From positions 1-28,258 of the IMG/VR virus record IMGVR_UViG_3300021964_000387: a stretch of DNA of 28,258 nucleotides, one strand, 5' to 3'. The first letter of the stretch is position 1; each line of letters begins with the position of its first letter. The translations under genes and the position numbers were made by a program. Shown one piece after another: positions 15,013 to 20,567 of the stretch. This DNA is from a virus. Under the pieces are notes generated by a model. The model was not told where the DNA came from and did no database searches. It saw nothing but the letters and a program-made list of their open reading frames with translations.

Positions 15013-15097
15013 CCTTTAAATACCCGCCTTATGGTGTCAGGATCCTATAAAGATCTTATAGCATCTTGACACCTTAGTGGGTCTTTAAATACCCGCC
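15013..15097 (+). repeat. Direct repeat pair flanking a 41-bp inverted repeat
   Basis: CTTTAAATACCCGCC occurs at 15013-15027 and again at 15083-15097. Between them lies an imperfect palindrome at 15033-15073: left arm GGTGTCAGGATCCTATA, loop AAGATCT, right arm TATAGCATCTTGACACC, with 15 of 17 positions pairing. A TTGACA is embedded in the right arm at 15066. The whole arrangement looks like a protein-binding module or hairpin of a replication or promoter region. Confidence 0.75.
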
Positions 15098-15115
15098 CTG
15101 AGTACCTGCTTGACA

Positions 15116-15223
15116 CTCTAAAGTTCTCTAAAATGTATAACATTTAGTATATATAGGGGGTGGGGGGTGCTGGCCTCCTGCCCACCCCTCTAAGGACTCT
15201 AGAGTTCTCTAAAGAACTCTAAA
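15116..15223 (+). repeat. CTCTA motifs phased at about 10 bp
   Basis: CTCTA (often CTCTAAAG) begins at 15116, 15126, 15188, 15197, 15207 and 15217. Within each group the spacing is 9-10 bases, one helical turn, so the sites would face the same side of the DNA. Such phasing is typical of iterons or of arrays bound cooperatively. Confidence 0.65.
15157..15188 (+). repeat. G-rich hairpin within the control region
   Basis: GGGGTGGG at 15157-15164 pairs perfectly with CCCACCCC at 15181-15188 around a 16-base loop. No T-tract follows, so it is not a standard terminator. The G-runs on one strand could also form other structures. It stands out sharply from the AT-rich surroundings and separates the two groups of CTCTA motifs. 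Confidence 0.7.
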
Positions 15224-15479
15224 GATTCTAGCAAGCCCAGCCTTTAAAGTCTATATAGACTTTAGAAATCTCCAGAGTACTTTAAAGTACTTTAAAGTAA
15301 TAATAAATAAAATTACTTTGTAATTCTCATGTGCTTGATAGTCTCTTAAGAGACTTCCGAGTGTGTAAGTTTTAAAGAATCTTTAAAACTCTCCGAAGAA
15401 TTTCAAAGACCTACGAGATTTTCTCACCATAGTATAAATATACTATGAAGATTTTTCAAGTTAACTACAAAGTAGTTAA
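15201..15479. repeat. Run of short perfect palindromes and hairpins
   Basis: At least seven lie within 280 bases. AGAGTTCT/AGAACTCT (15201-15220, loop 4). TAAAGTCTATATAGACTTTA (15245-15264, no loop). AGTACTTTAAAGTACT (15276-15291). AAAGTAA/TTACTTT (15294-15319, loop 12). AGTCTCTTAAGAGACT (15340-15355). AGTTTTAAAG/CTTTAAAACT (15368-15390, loop 3). CATAGTATA/TATACTATG (15428-15447, loop 2). TTAACTAC/GTAGTTAA (15461-15479, loop 3). All arms match perfectly yet differ in sequence, so base-pairing and not a common binding motif seems conserved. Confidence 0.8.
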
Positions 15480-15782
15480 AAAAAGACTTGACAACCCCGC
15501 CAAAGTTGAGCTAATCGCGCACATACGTGTGCATACGCGACCCCCATAATCTATGATTATGAATTATTTTCACTTTACAATCCCGCCGAAGTTTGCCATC
15601 GCGTGTGTATGCATGTGTAGGCGCGACCCACCACTACTACGTAGTGACAGAAAAGACTTGACAGGCCTTCCGAGATTTGCCATCGCATGCAGGCTATGTA
15701 CACACATCACCCGCAGCTTTCTTCGTGCGCCGTCCGAAGGACTCACGCGCAGAAAGTTCTTGACAGCGGCCCGACTGGCATG
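15461..15782 (+). repeat. Four spaced units of hairpin, A-rich stretch and TTGACA
   Basis: TTGACA or TTTACA recurs at 15488, 15574, 15658 and 15760 (spacing 86, 84, 102). Each is preceded by a hairpin: TTAACTAC/GTAGTTAA, ATAATC/GATTAT, CACTAC/GTAGTG, and a GC-rich one at 15720-15740. Three are preceded by a run of A or T. The first two continue with CCCGCC(A/G)AAGTT, and units two and three share TTTGCCATCGC. Units one and two also carry a downstream CGCGACCC. Only the first has a passable -10 (GCTAAT, 16-base spacer). They are diverged tandem units of unknown role. Confidence 0.65.
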
Positions 15783-15842
15783 GCAAAGTGGAAAACGTCA
15801 AAGCAGCGCTGGGTTGCTTTGCCTCACACTCAGGAGACGTAT

Positions 15843-16268
15843 ATGTACGCAATCGACGAAAACCGAATCGCATCAAGCAAGCAGTTCAACGCAGTGTGTG
15901 CACACTACACACAGCTTATCGCAGATAAGCAACAGCTCTCTCAAGCCGACCGTTATACTTTGTATAAGCGGATGAGAGGGGCTGTCGGGCATTACTTCGG
16001 AGAAGTACTCAAGTCTAGGATGACTCATGGGGATGTGCAATTAGCTTTCGCTAATAAACTTGTGCCCTCGGATATTTTAATATCTATTAAAATTCCTACA
16101 GCTGCTAAAGCTGAACCAAAGGTTGAAGCGCCTAAGCGTGGCCGAGGGAGACCCAAAGGGTCTAAGAACAAGCCTAAAGTTTCTAAAGAAACTCCCGTGA
16201 CTTTAGAGCAACGAGTAAATTCTTTAGAATCTAAAATGGATAAAATATTAGAGATATTATCTAAATAA
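15843..16268 (+). CDS. AT-hook DNA-binding protein
   Basis: This 141-aa protein starts at ATG 15843, chosen because AGGAG lies six bases upstream; the frame is open further upstream but without a good ribosome site. The N-terminal ~85 residues form a helical domain (begins MYAIDENRIASSKQFNAVCA; later RYTLYKRMRGAVGHYFG). A linker carries an AT-hook (PKRGRGRPKGSKNK, about residues 98-111), and the end is a short coiled coil (LEQRVNSLESKMDKILEILS). AT-hooks bind the minor groove of AT-rich DNA. As the first gene after the control region, an early regulator or origin-binding protein is a sensible inference. No closer family is recognised. Confidence 0.8.
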   Translation: MYAIDENRIASSKQFNAVCAHYTQLIADKQQLSQADRYTLYKRMRGAVGHYFGEVLKSRMTHGDVQLAFANKLVPSDILISIKIPTAAKAEPKVEAPKRGRGRPKGSKNKPKVSKETPVTLEQRVNSLESKMDKILEILSK

Positions 16269-16335
16269 TATCCTGAGTACTCCTGAGCATGAGTTTAAAC
16301 TGCTTACTTAAATCTAATTAATATTAGGGGTATTT

Positions 16336-16503
16336 ATGTGGTTCTTAGATTTTATGTTTAGTATATTTATATTTTTAATATATTTATTATTAATAATTTC
16401 ACTGCTTTGTGTGAGTGTATTTAATATATATTTATTACCAATCACAGTACCACTGATGGTGTTATTTACAATAGTTTGGGATAAAAGTTTAAGGAGTTTT
16501 TAG
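16336..16503 (+). CDS. Small hydrophobic membrane protein
   Basis: This 55-aa protein begins MWFLDFMFSIFIFLIYLLLI and continues hydrophobic to about residue 47, with a Pro near 35 that would separate two membrane helices. The C-terminus is basic (WDKSLRSF). AGGGG precedes the ATG by about six bases. Its 3' end carries the ribosome site of the next gene and its stop lies one base before the next start. Composition is strongly Phe/Ile/Leu. As an early phage gene it could alter the host membrane or exclude other phages; a holin is less likely in the early block. No family is recognised. Confidence 0.65.
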   Translation: MWFLDFMFSIFIFLIYLLLIISLLCVSVFNIYLLPITVPLMVLFTIVWDKSLRSF

Positions 16504-16504
16504 T

Positions 16505-16702
16505 ATGGAAATTACCAGAGTATCCATGATTAGTAAGAAAGAAAATACTTTAGATCTAGATGTAACCCTTAAGCAAATTGAGGCTTGGCGTTGTGGTATG
16601 TTAATTCAGGATGCTATGCCTAATTTAACATCGGATGAAAGGGAGTTTATTGTATCGGGTATTACTAAAGATGAGTGGGATAGTGTATTTGGAGATGAAT
16701 AA
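16505..16702 (+). CDS. Small conserved phage protein (65 aa)
   Basis: The protein contains LDVTLKQIEAWRCGMLIQDA followed by MPNLTSDEREFIVSGITKDE and WDSVFGDE. This 'ALIQDAxPNLxxDEREFIxxGITxxEW' signature is a conserved family in phage early regions; I do not know a function for it. It is acidic and helical, without Cys pairs or membrane segments. AAGGAG lies about nine bases before ATG, inside the end of the upstream gene. It belongs to the run of small early genes. Confidence 0.8.
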   Translation: MEITRVSMISKKENTLDLDVTLKQIEAWRCGMLIQDAMPNLTSDEREFIVSGITKDEWDSVFGDE

Positions 16703-16723
16703 AATTCATAATGGAGAGTGAGT

Positions 16724-16927
16724 ATGTATTATTCTTATGGCGATGGATCTGGTAAGTGGCATAGCCAAACCATGAAGCGATTCAGTAAATTAGAAAGTGA
16801 GTCATTAAAATATATTATGTTTGATTGTAGCAGGGCTTTAGAGGCTATGCCTGACAATCCAAAGGCAGGACAATATCAAGATGAGATTCTTTATTGTTCT
16901 ATGGAGTTAAAAAGGAGAAACAGTTGA
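16724..16927 (+). CDS. Small early protein (67 aa)
   Basis: The start is ATG 16724, seven bases after GGAG; a GTG two codons upstream overlaps the ribosome site and is unlikely. It begins MYYSYGDGSGKWHSQTMKRF and then has two predicted helices (KLESESLKYIMFDCSRALEA, and QYQDEILYCSMELKRR). It is basic at the C-terminus. The stop TGA overlaps the TTG start of the next gene. I do not recognise the family; small two-helix phage proteins of this kind often target host enzymes, which cannot be judged here. Confidence 0.7.
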   Translation: MYYSYGDGSGKWHSQTMKRFSKLESESLKYIMFDCSRALEAMPDNPKAGQYQDEILYCSMELKRRNS

Positions 16928-17163
16928 AAACTATATTACATGTTAATCAACATAATATTAGAGCTAATAGTAAAGGAGCTTTCCCAAAAGATTTACCAGT
17001 TATTACTGTTAAAGATTATAAACAAAATAGAAAGTGTAATGAAGCTGTTATTAAAGATAAAGAAGGTAATGTTGTGGCTAAATTAGTTTATCGTCCTGAT
17101 AAACCTTTAAGTTGTGGAGCTAAGGTTTGGATTGAAACTGAATTAAATGTGGAGGTGTTATAA
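16924..17163 (+). CDS. Conserved phage protein with TTG start (79 aa)
   Basis: The protein starts KTILHVNQHNIRANSKGAFP after the initiator and has LPVITVKDYKQNRKCNEAVI, VVAKLVYRPDKPLSCGAKVW and IETELNVEVL. The HVNQHxIRxN and 'PDKPLSCGAxVWIET' blocks mark a family I associate with phages of aquatic bacteria. The best start is TTG at 16924: AGGAG is six bases upstream and it overlaps the previous stop as TTGA, mirroring the ATGA overlaps elsewhere. A longer frame upstream would overlap the previous gene with no ribosome site. It is mostly beta. Function is unknown. Confidence 0.78.
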   Translation: MKTILHVNQHNIRANSKGAFPKDLPVITVKDYKQNRKCNEAVIKDKEGNVVAKLVYRPDKPLSCGAKVWIETELNVEVL

Positions 17164-17768
17164 TGTCTATACATTTCAGTAAGATGACGGGTAAACTTAA
17201 AGGGATTCCCGCAATAAACACGAACACTGTGACCAATGAGTTTTGTATCAAGATGAATAAATCTGATGCTATTTGTAAGTCTTGTTACTCAATGAATATG
17301 CTCAACGGCTCCAGAAAAAACTGCCAGCCAGCCTTTGAAAGAAACTCAGTATTATTATCTCAAGTGATATTAGAAGACTCAGAGATTCCAATAATTAATG
17401 CGGCTTTCTTTAGGTTTCACGGCCACGGCGAGTTAATAAATACTAAACACATGATTAATTTTCATAATATCGCTTTAAAGAATCCGCACTGTAACTTTGC
17501 ATTGTGGACAAAGCGCAGAGTTATTATTCGTAACTATAAAAAAGATTATAAAGTACCTGATAATCTTATATTAATATATTCTAATCCAACAGTTAATGTT
17601 GTGAGGTTGACGCCGCCAGAAGGTTTTGATAAAGTATTTAATGTTGTAGAGAAAGATCAGCATCAAGACATACAAAATTGTACAGGCCAGAACTGCATTG
17701 ACTGTCTGACCTGCTATAAAAATAACGGTGAATCCGTTATCACTGAGGCTATAAAGAAAAGGAGTTAG
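17163..17768 (+). CDS. Gp88-like cysteine-rich protein
   Basis: This 201-aa protein begins MSIHFSKMTGKLKGIPAINT. Cysteines occur at about 28, 38, 41 and 54 (CKSCYSMN) and in a C-terminal cluster CTGQNCIDCLTC (about 173-184, spacing 4-2-2). A middle motif AFFRFHGHGELINTKHMINF, then NPHCNFALWTKR, resembles the 'RFHVSGDF...W...P...F.xYTRS' block of the actinophage Gp88 family. The arrangement of separate Cys groups and an RFHxxGxF box suggests metal or iron-sulfur binding. The biochemical role is not known to me. Start ATG overlaps the previous stop as TAATG. It ends in a Lys-rich tail that carries the ribosome site of the next gene. Confidence 0.75.
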   Translation: MSIHFSKMTGKLKGIPAINTNTVTNEFCIKMNKSDAICKSCYSMNMLNGSRKNCQPAFERNSVLLSQVILEDSEIPIINAAFFRFHGHGELINTKHMINFHNIALKNPHCNFALWTKRRVIIRNYKKDYKVPDNLILIYSNPTVNVVRLTPPEGFDKVFNVVEKDQHQDIQNCTGQNCIDCLTCYKNNGESVITEAIKKRS

Positions 17769-17769
17769 T

Positions 17770-17997
17770 ATGTATTACGCATGCAGAAGTAATTCTAGGT
17801 CTGGTATTTATAGAATGAGCAAGACTCTTAAAGGTTTTGGCAAGTTTTATTCTGATGATACCGAGCTTATTATATATACAAAAAACCCTCATGTTGCTGA
17901 GTACGGTGTTTTCTATACGGTTAAAGATGGTAAAGTAAAACGCAAAGTACCAAGCGCTATACATGATATAGGATTTGGAAGGATGCTAGAGTTATGA
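17770..17997 (+). CDS. Small basic early protein (75 aa)
   Basis: It begins MYYACRSNSRSGIYRMSKTL, and later reads FYSDDTELIIYTKNPHVAEY and VFYTVKDGKVKRKVPSAIHD. Strands alternate with charged turns, so it looks like a small beta-rich domain. The ribosome site AAGGAG lies in the 3' end of the previous gene and the stop overlaps the next start as ATGA. The family is not recognised. Confidence 0.68.
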   Translation: MYYACRSNSRSGIYRMSKTLKGFGKFYSDDTELIIYTKNPHVAEYGVFYTVKDGKVKRKVPSAIHDIGFGRMLEL

Positions 17998-18215
17998 ATT
18001 GTAGTGATGTATTAAATTTTAATGTGGGAAAAGTAAAAGGATCTTGTCTTGTAAATTATTACCCCGCTGAATATGAAGGTTGGTATTTATTTAGCCCTGA
18101 AGATATAGAGTTTACTTATGTTGATGTTAATGGTAAGCGAATACCTTTTGAGAAAATCAACACTGTATTAAACAATATAATGCTAGAAGCATTTGAGGAA
18201 CATCTTCATGGATAA
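17994..18215 (+). CDS. Small acidic early protein (73 aa)
   Basis: It begins MNCSDVLNFNVGKVKGSCLV, then has YYPAEYEGWYLFSPEDIEFT and a C-terminal helix EKINTVLNNIMLEAFEEHLH. It is acidic and mixed alpha/beta. Start overlaps the previous stop (ATGA) and the end overlaps the next gene by 8 bases. No family is recognised. Confidence 0.66.
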   Translation: MNCSDVLNFNVGKVKGSCLVNYYPAEYEGWYLFSPEDIEFTYVDVNGKRIPFEKINTVLNNIMLEAFEEHLHG

Positions 18216-18450
18216 GTATTGGGTACAACAAGGACACGATATAATACATTTTAAAGGTAGAAAACAACAACAGTTTAAACACTTTATACCTTTTAAAAAT
18301 CTCAAAGCTATTGAGAAACATTATATGAAACAAGGAGGAACTTATTATGTTTATAGAGGAGCTGTAAAACCAAACGATATGTTCGGTACTTATGGATTTA
18401 TTAATAATAAACTAAAGAGGTTGGACAATGCACATCTGGGTGACGACTAA
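18208..18450 (+). CDS. Small basic early protein (80 aa)
   Basis: Start ATG 18208 is chosen with GAGG nine bases upstream; a TTG five codons earlier is possible. It begins MDKYWVQQGHDIIHFKGRKQ and contains KNLKAIEKHYMKQGGTYYVY. It is rich in Lys, Gln, Tyr and His. The last 23 bases overlap the next gene in another frame. No family is recognised. Confidence 0.64.
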   Translation: MDKYWVQQGHDIIHFKGRKQQQFKHFIPFKNLKAIEKHYMKQGGTYYVYRGAVKPNDMFGTYGFINNKLKRLDNAHLGDD

Positions 18451-18607
18451 AGAGTCTTATGGTAGACGGTTAATTTATCCTGCTTGCGAAACATCTGATA
18501 TTTTATGCAAGCTTGCAGGTACAACTACCATGACTGAACAAGCAGTTAAATATATTAAAGCGTTAGGTTATAACATCAAAGTAAAACAAAAGGAAGTAAT
18601 AGTATGA
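18428..18607 (+). CDS. Small conserved phage protein, overlapping both neighbours (59 aa)
   Basis: The protein reads MHIWVTTKESYGRRLIYPAC and then ETSDILCKLAGTTTMTEQAV, KYIKALGYNIKVKQKEVIV. The 'PACETSxxxxxLAGTxTxTxxxxxxIKALG' pattern is one I associate with phage early regions. AGAGG lies seven bases before ATG. It overlaps the upstream gene by 23 bases and the DUF932 gene by 4 (ATGA), filling what would otherwise be a gap of about 150 bases. Function is unknown. Confidence 0.75.
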   Translation: MHIWVTTKESYGRRLIYPACETSDILCKLAGTTTMTEQAVKYIKALGYNIKVKQKEVIV

Positions 18608-19545
18608 ACAATGTAATCAATATGTTTGAAAGCGTTAAAGTTTCTGACTACGGCCCTGCTGATTTTGATATTGATCAAGCGCCGCTTACTTATATTACTG
18701 AAAGAGGTATTCAACAAGCATCCAAGCATGTAATATATAGAACAGATACTGGAGAAGAGTTAGGTATACACGGCTCACGGTACTCAGACTTATATGATTT
18801 ATCTTATAAAAGAATGATAGATAATCAAAGAGATTGTATTAATAAATCTGGTTTAGATTTAGGTGGTCTTAGCGAAGACATACAAGTATCACATAACGGT
18901 GCTAAATGTTTTGTTAGACACACCTTGCCTGATGTAAAACTACGAACTCCAGATGGTGATCAAGCAGCCTTAACGTTCTTAACTGTTAGTAGTTTAGATG
19001 GAACATTTCCTTTTGTATCTACAACAGGAGCTAATCAGTGGGCTTGTATGAACGGCCAAGTATTTACTAATGGTGCAGCTACCATGTATAAATCTAGACA
19101 CACTAAGAAATTAGATGTAGATCATGCCGCTAGGATTATGTATCAAGCTGTAGATATATTTAAAAACGAAGTAGAGAAGTGGTTTGTCTGGTCTGAGATT
19201 GGTGTTCATAATATAGATGCTTTCTTTGCTTTTGCTAAAGCAGCTAATGCAAAGGCAGTGTTTGCTTGGCGTAAAGAATACCCAACATCCCCTATAAGCG
19301 AGATGCTTTTACAACCTAAGATATATAGTAATACTGCTCTGATGTATATGTGGGATAAATATATTACACATTACTCTAAGAAGATGGGTACGAATCAATG
19401 GGCTGTATACAATACACTTACTGATTGGTCTACTCATGCTCCAGCAGCAAGGGAATCTTCTCAAGTAAACATTGCTTCTATATCTTATAAGCGTAGTGAG
19501 ACTGTTCGTGATACAATTATTTCTAACTTTCGGGAGGCAGCGTAA
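18604..19545 (+). CDS. DUF932 phage/plasmid-like protein
   Basis: This 313-aa protein matches the DUF932 phage/plasmid family in several blocks: YRTDTGEELGIHGSRYSDLY near residue 50, a beta core with FVRHTLPDVKLRTPDGDQAA, and LTFLTVSSLDGTFPFVSTTG. It also has ANQWACMNGQVFTNGAATMY, and near the C-terminus TNQWAVYNTLTDWSTHAPAA. The family's function is unproven; it is common on phages and plasmids and often lies near DNA metabolism genes, as here. It is the longest gene of the early block before thyX. The start overlaps the previous gene by 4 bases and the stop TAA overlaps the next ATG. Length is near the usual range of about 280-350. Confidence 0.85.
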   Translation: MNNVINMFESVKVSDYGPADFDIDQAPLTYITERGIQQASKHVIYRTDTGEELGIHGSRYSDLYDLSYKRMIDNQRDCINKSGLDLGGLSEDIQVSHNGAKCFVRHTLPDVKLRTPDGDQAALTFLTVSSLDGTFPFVSTTGANQWACMNGQVFTNGAATMYKSRHTKKLDVDHAARIMYQAVDIFKNEVEKWFVWSEIGVHNIDAFFAFAKAANAKAVFAWRKEYPTSPISEMLLQPKIYSNTALMYMWDKYITHYSKKMGTNQWAVYNTLTDWSTHAPAARESSQVNIASISYKRSETVRDTIISNFREAA

Positions 19546-19862
19546 TGACTCTTAGTGAAGCTGCTGGATATTTAAATCAAACAGAAGATGAGCTTTGGAG
19601 CTGGATTAATAATCTTAAAAGGAGCGGATATAAATTTTTTAATAACGAGTACGATTGCGATGGTTGTATTTATACAGATGCAGATGGAGGAGCCTTATTA
19701 ATTAAAGGGTACTCTGAAATTTATGAAACAAAAGGAGGTCAAATAGAATTATTAGAAGACTGCACGTATTGTAATATAGAATATTCTATGTTGAGAAAGA
19801 TTTTTAAAGAGTTAGAAAGTTCGGCAAAAGAGTTTGAAAAAAACCTTATGGAGGAAGCGTAA
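19545..19862 (+). CDS. Possible zinc-ribbon early protein (105 aa)
   Basis: It begins MTLSEAAGYLNQTEDELWSW, which resembles the first helices of a winged-HTH/excisionase domain. Two CxxC pairs follow, DCDGC (Cys38/Cys41) and CTYC (Cys73/Cys76), about 30 residues apart and suited to bind one zinc. The C-terminus is a helix (RKIFKELESSAKEFEKNLME). Both start and stop overlap their neighbours as TAATG. A DNA-binding or host-modifying role is plausible; the family is not recognised. Confidence 0.65.
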   Translation: MTLSEAAGYLNQTEDELWSWINNLKRSGYKFFNNEYDCDGCIYTDADGGALLIKGYSEIYETKGGQIELLEDCTYCNIEYSMLRKIFKELESSAKEFEKNLMEEA

Positions 19863-20128
19863 TGAATATAGATACCGATGCAGACTACGTGCTTGAGGCG
19901 TACTGGTGGTCACACAGGACAGTAGACAATGTAGTTGAAAGACACAAGAAACATGTGCTTGCCTGTGTTACTGCTTATAGAGACTATCAGGATGAAGAAA
20001 GCGAGCGCATACAGATTACTGAAATACTAGAATTAAAAGATAAGCTTGTTGAACTGTACCGTCATCACCCTGATGGTGAGGTTTGTGTTGAACTAACTAT
20101 AAGACAGGAGTTCGTGAACGTATGTTGA
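19862..20128 (+). CDS. Small acidic early protein (88 aa)
   Basis: It begins MNIDTDADYVLEAYWWSHRT and then has VERHKKHVLACVTAYRDYQD, with a helical middle (ITEILELKDKLVELYRHH). It is acidic with two His-rich patches. It overlaps the previous gene by one base and the next by 7 bases. The ribosome site is GGAGG within the 3' end of the upstream gene (GAGGAAGCGTAATG). No family is recognised. Confidence 0.66.
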   Translation: MNIDTDADYVLEAYWWSHRTVDNVVERHKKHVLACVTAYRDYQDEESERIQITEILELKDKLVELYRHHPDGEVCVELTIRQEFVNVC

Positions 20129-20313
20129 AGCTAACCAAACGAGAAGAGCAAGCAGCATCCTATTTAAAATTAGGATGTACTGATGCTGAGATAGCAGAAA
20201 GAATACACTGCTCGCAAAGAACAGCTAAGAATTATGTGGCCCTTATAAAGAAAAAACTCAAGACTAATAACAGAGTTATTGCAGCTTTAAAATTAAATGG
20301 AGTAGATGTATGA
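20122..20313 (+). CDS. Stand-alone LuxR-type helix-turn-helix protein
   Basis: The 63-aa protein is almost nothing but a GerE/LuxR DNA-binding domain: LTKREEQAASYLKLGCTDAE, IAERIHCSQRTAKNYVALIK, then KKLKTNNRVIAALKLNG. The classical 'LTxREExxxxxLxxGxxxxEIAxxLxxSxxTxKxxxxxIxxKL' pattern is complete, including the recognition helix. No sensor or receiver domain is present, so it cannot respond to a signal by itself. Phages carry such solo domains as transcription regulators. It lies mid-operon, overlaps the next gene by 4 bases (ATGA) and could bind one of the promoters in this window. Confidence 0.85.
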   Translation: MLKLTKREEQAASYLKLGCTDAEIAERIHCSQRTAKNYVALIKKKLKTNNRVIAALKLNGVDV

Positions 20314-20567
20314 AGATTGACATAGACTGGGACACAGTAGAAGCAATCGGTATAGAGTTTGTTAAAGAATCCTATGTGGGATTACTTGAAACATTCAGCG
20401 GATATGATCCTAAAAACGCCGACCATAAAGAAGATTTTTATAACGACGAGTGGAGAGTTGAATGCTTTGAAACTGTTTTAAAATACATACTACCTGAAGG
20501 AGAATCACATGAGTTTATTGCGGGACAAAGGCAGAAACATCTTAGCCAAATTGACCTCTTTAATTAA
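20310..20567 (+). CDS. Small acidic early protein (85 aa)
   Basis: It begins MKIDIDWDTVEAIGIEFVKE and contains GLLETFSGYDPKNADHKEDF and CFETVLKYILPEG. Acidic and helical. Its last 59 bases overlap the next gene in another frame, so its C-terminal tail is dual-coding. Similar small helical proteins are common in phages; function is unknown. Confidence 0.66.
   Translation: MKIDIDWDTVEAIGIEFVKESYVGLLETFSGYDPKNADHKEDFYNDEWRVECFETVLKYILPEGESHEFIAGQRQKHLSQIDLFN

Larger units (their letters stand above)
14889..15842. other. Divergent control region, likely origin and early/late switch
   Basis: The ~954 bases between the leftward terS start and the rightward AT-hook gene show no convincing coding frame. 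They hold divergent sigma70 promoters, a palindrome over the rightward start site, a 41-bp inverted repeat, phased CTCTA motifs, a G-rich hairpin, a series of perfect short palindromes and four spaced TTGACA units. The separate entries give the parts. The density of palindromes and iterated sites, and its place between the two operons, make it the best candidate for origin and master regulatory region. Confidence 0.8.

Noticed and set aside
15110-15141. A further rightward promoter at TTGACA 15110 with TATAAC 15136
   Set aside because: The spacer is 20 bases, too long for sigma70, and a 17- or 18-base spacer gives poor -10 hexamers. It is kept only as part of the TTGACA-rich pattern.
15157-15188. 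The G-rich hairpin as an intrinsic terminator
   Set aside because: The stem is strong, but TCTAAGG follows where a T-tract would be needed.
15687-15842. Upstream extension of the AT-hook gene to an earlier ATG
   Set aside because: The frame is open but the added 52 residues are low in plausible structure, cross the fourth TTGACA unit and lack a ribosome site. ATG 15843 has AGGAG at ideal spacing.
14889-15842. A CRISPR array in the control region
   Set aside because: The repeated elements are short, differ in sequence and have no constant repeat with unique spacers; no cas operon is present. The Cas4-like nuclease is a phage replication-type protein.
15553-15975. A 140-aa open frame across the control region into the AT-hook gene
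   Set aside because: Its sequence is an improbable mix of Cys and Arg, it has no ribosome site, and it runs through the repeat units and out of frame across the start of the AT-hook gene. It is more likely chance openness.
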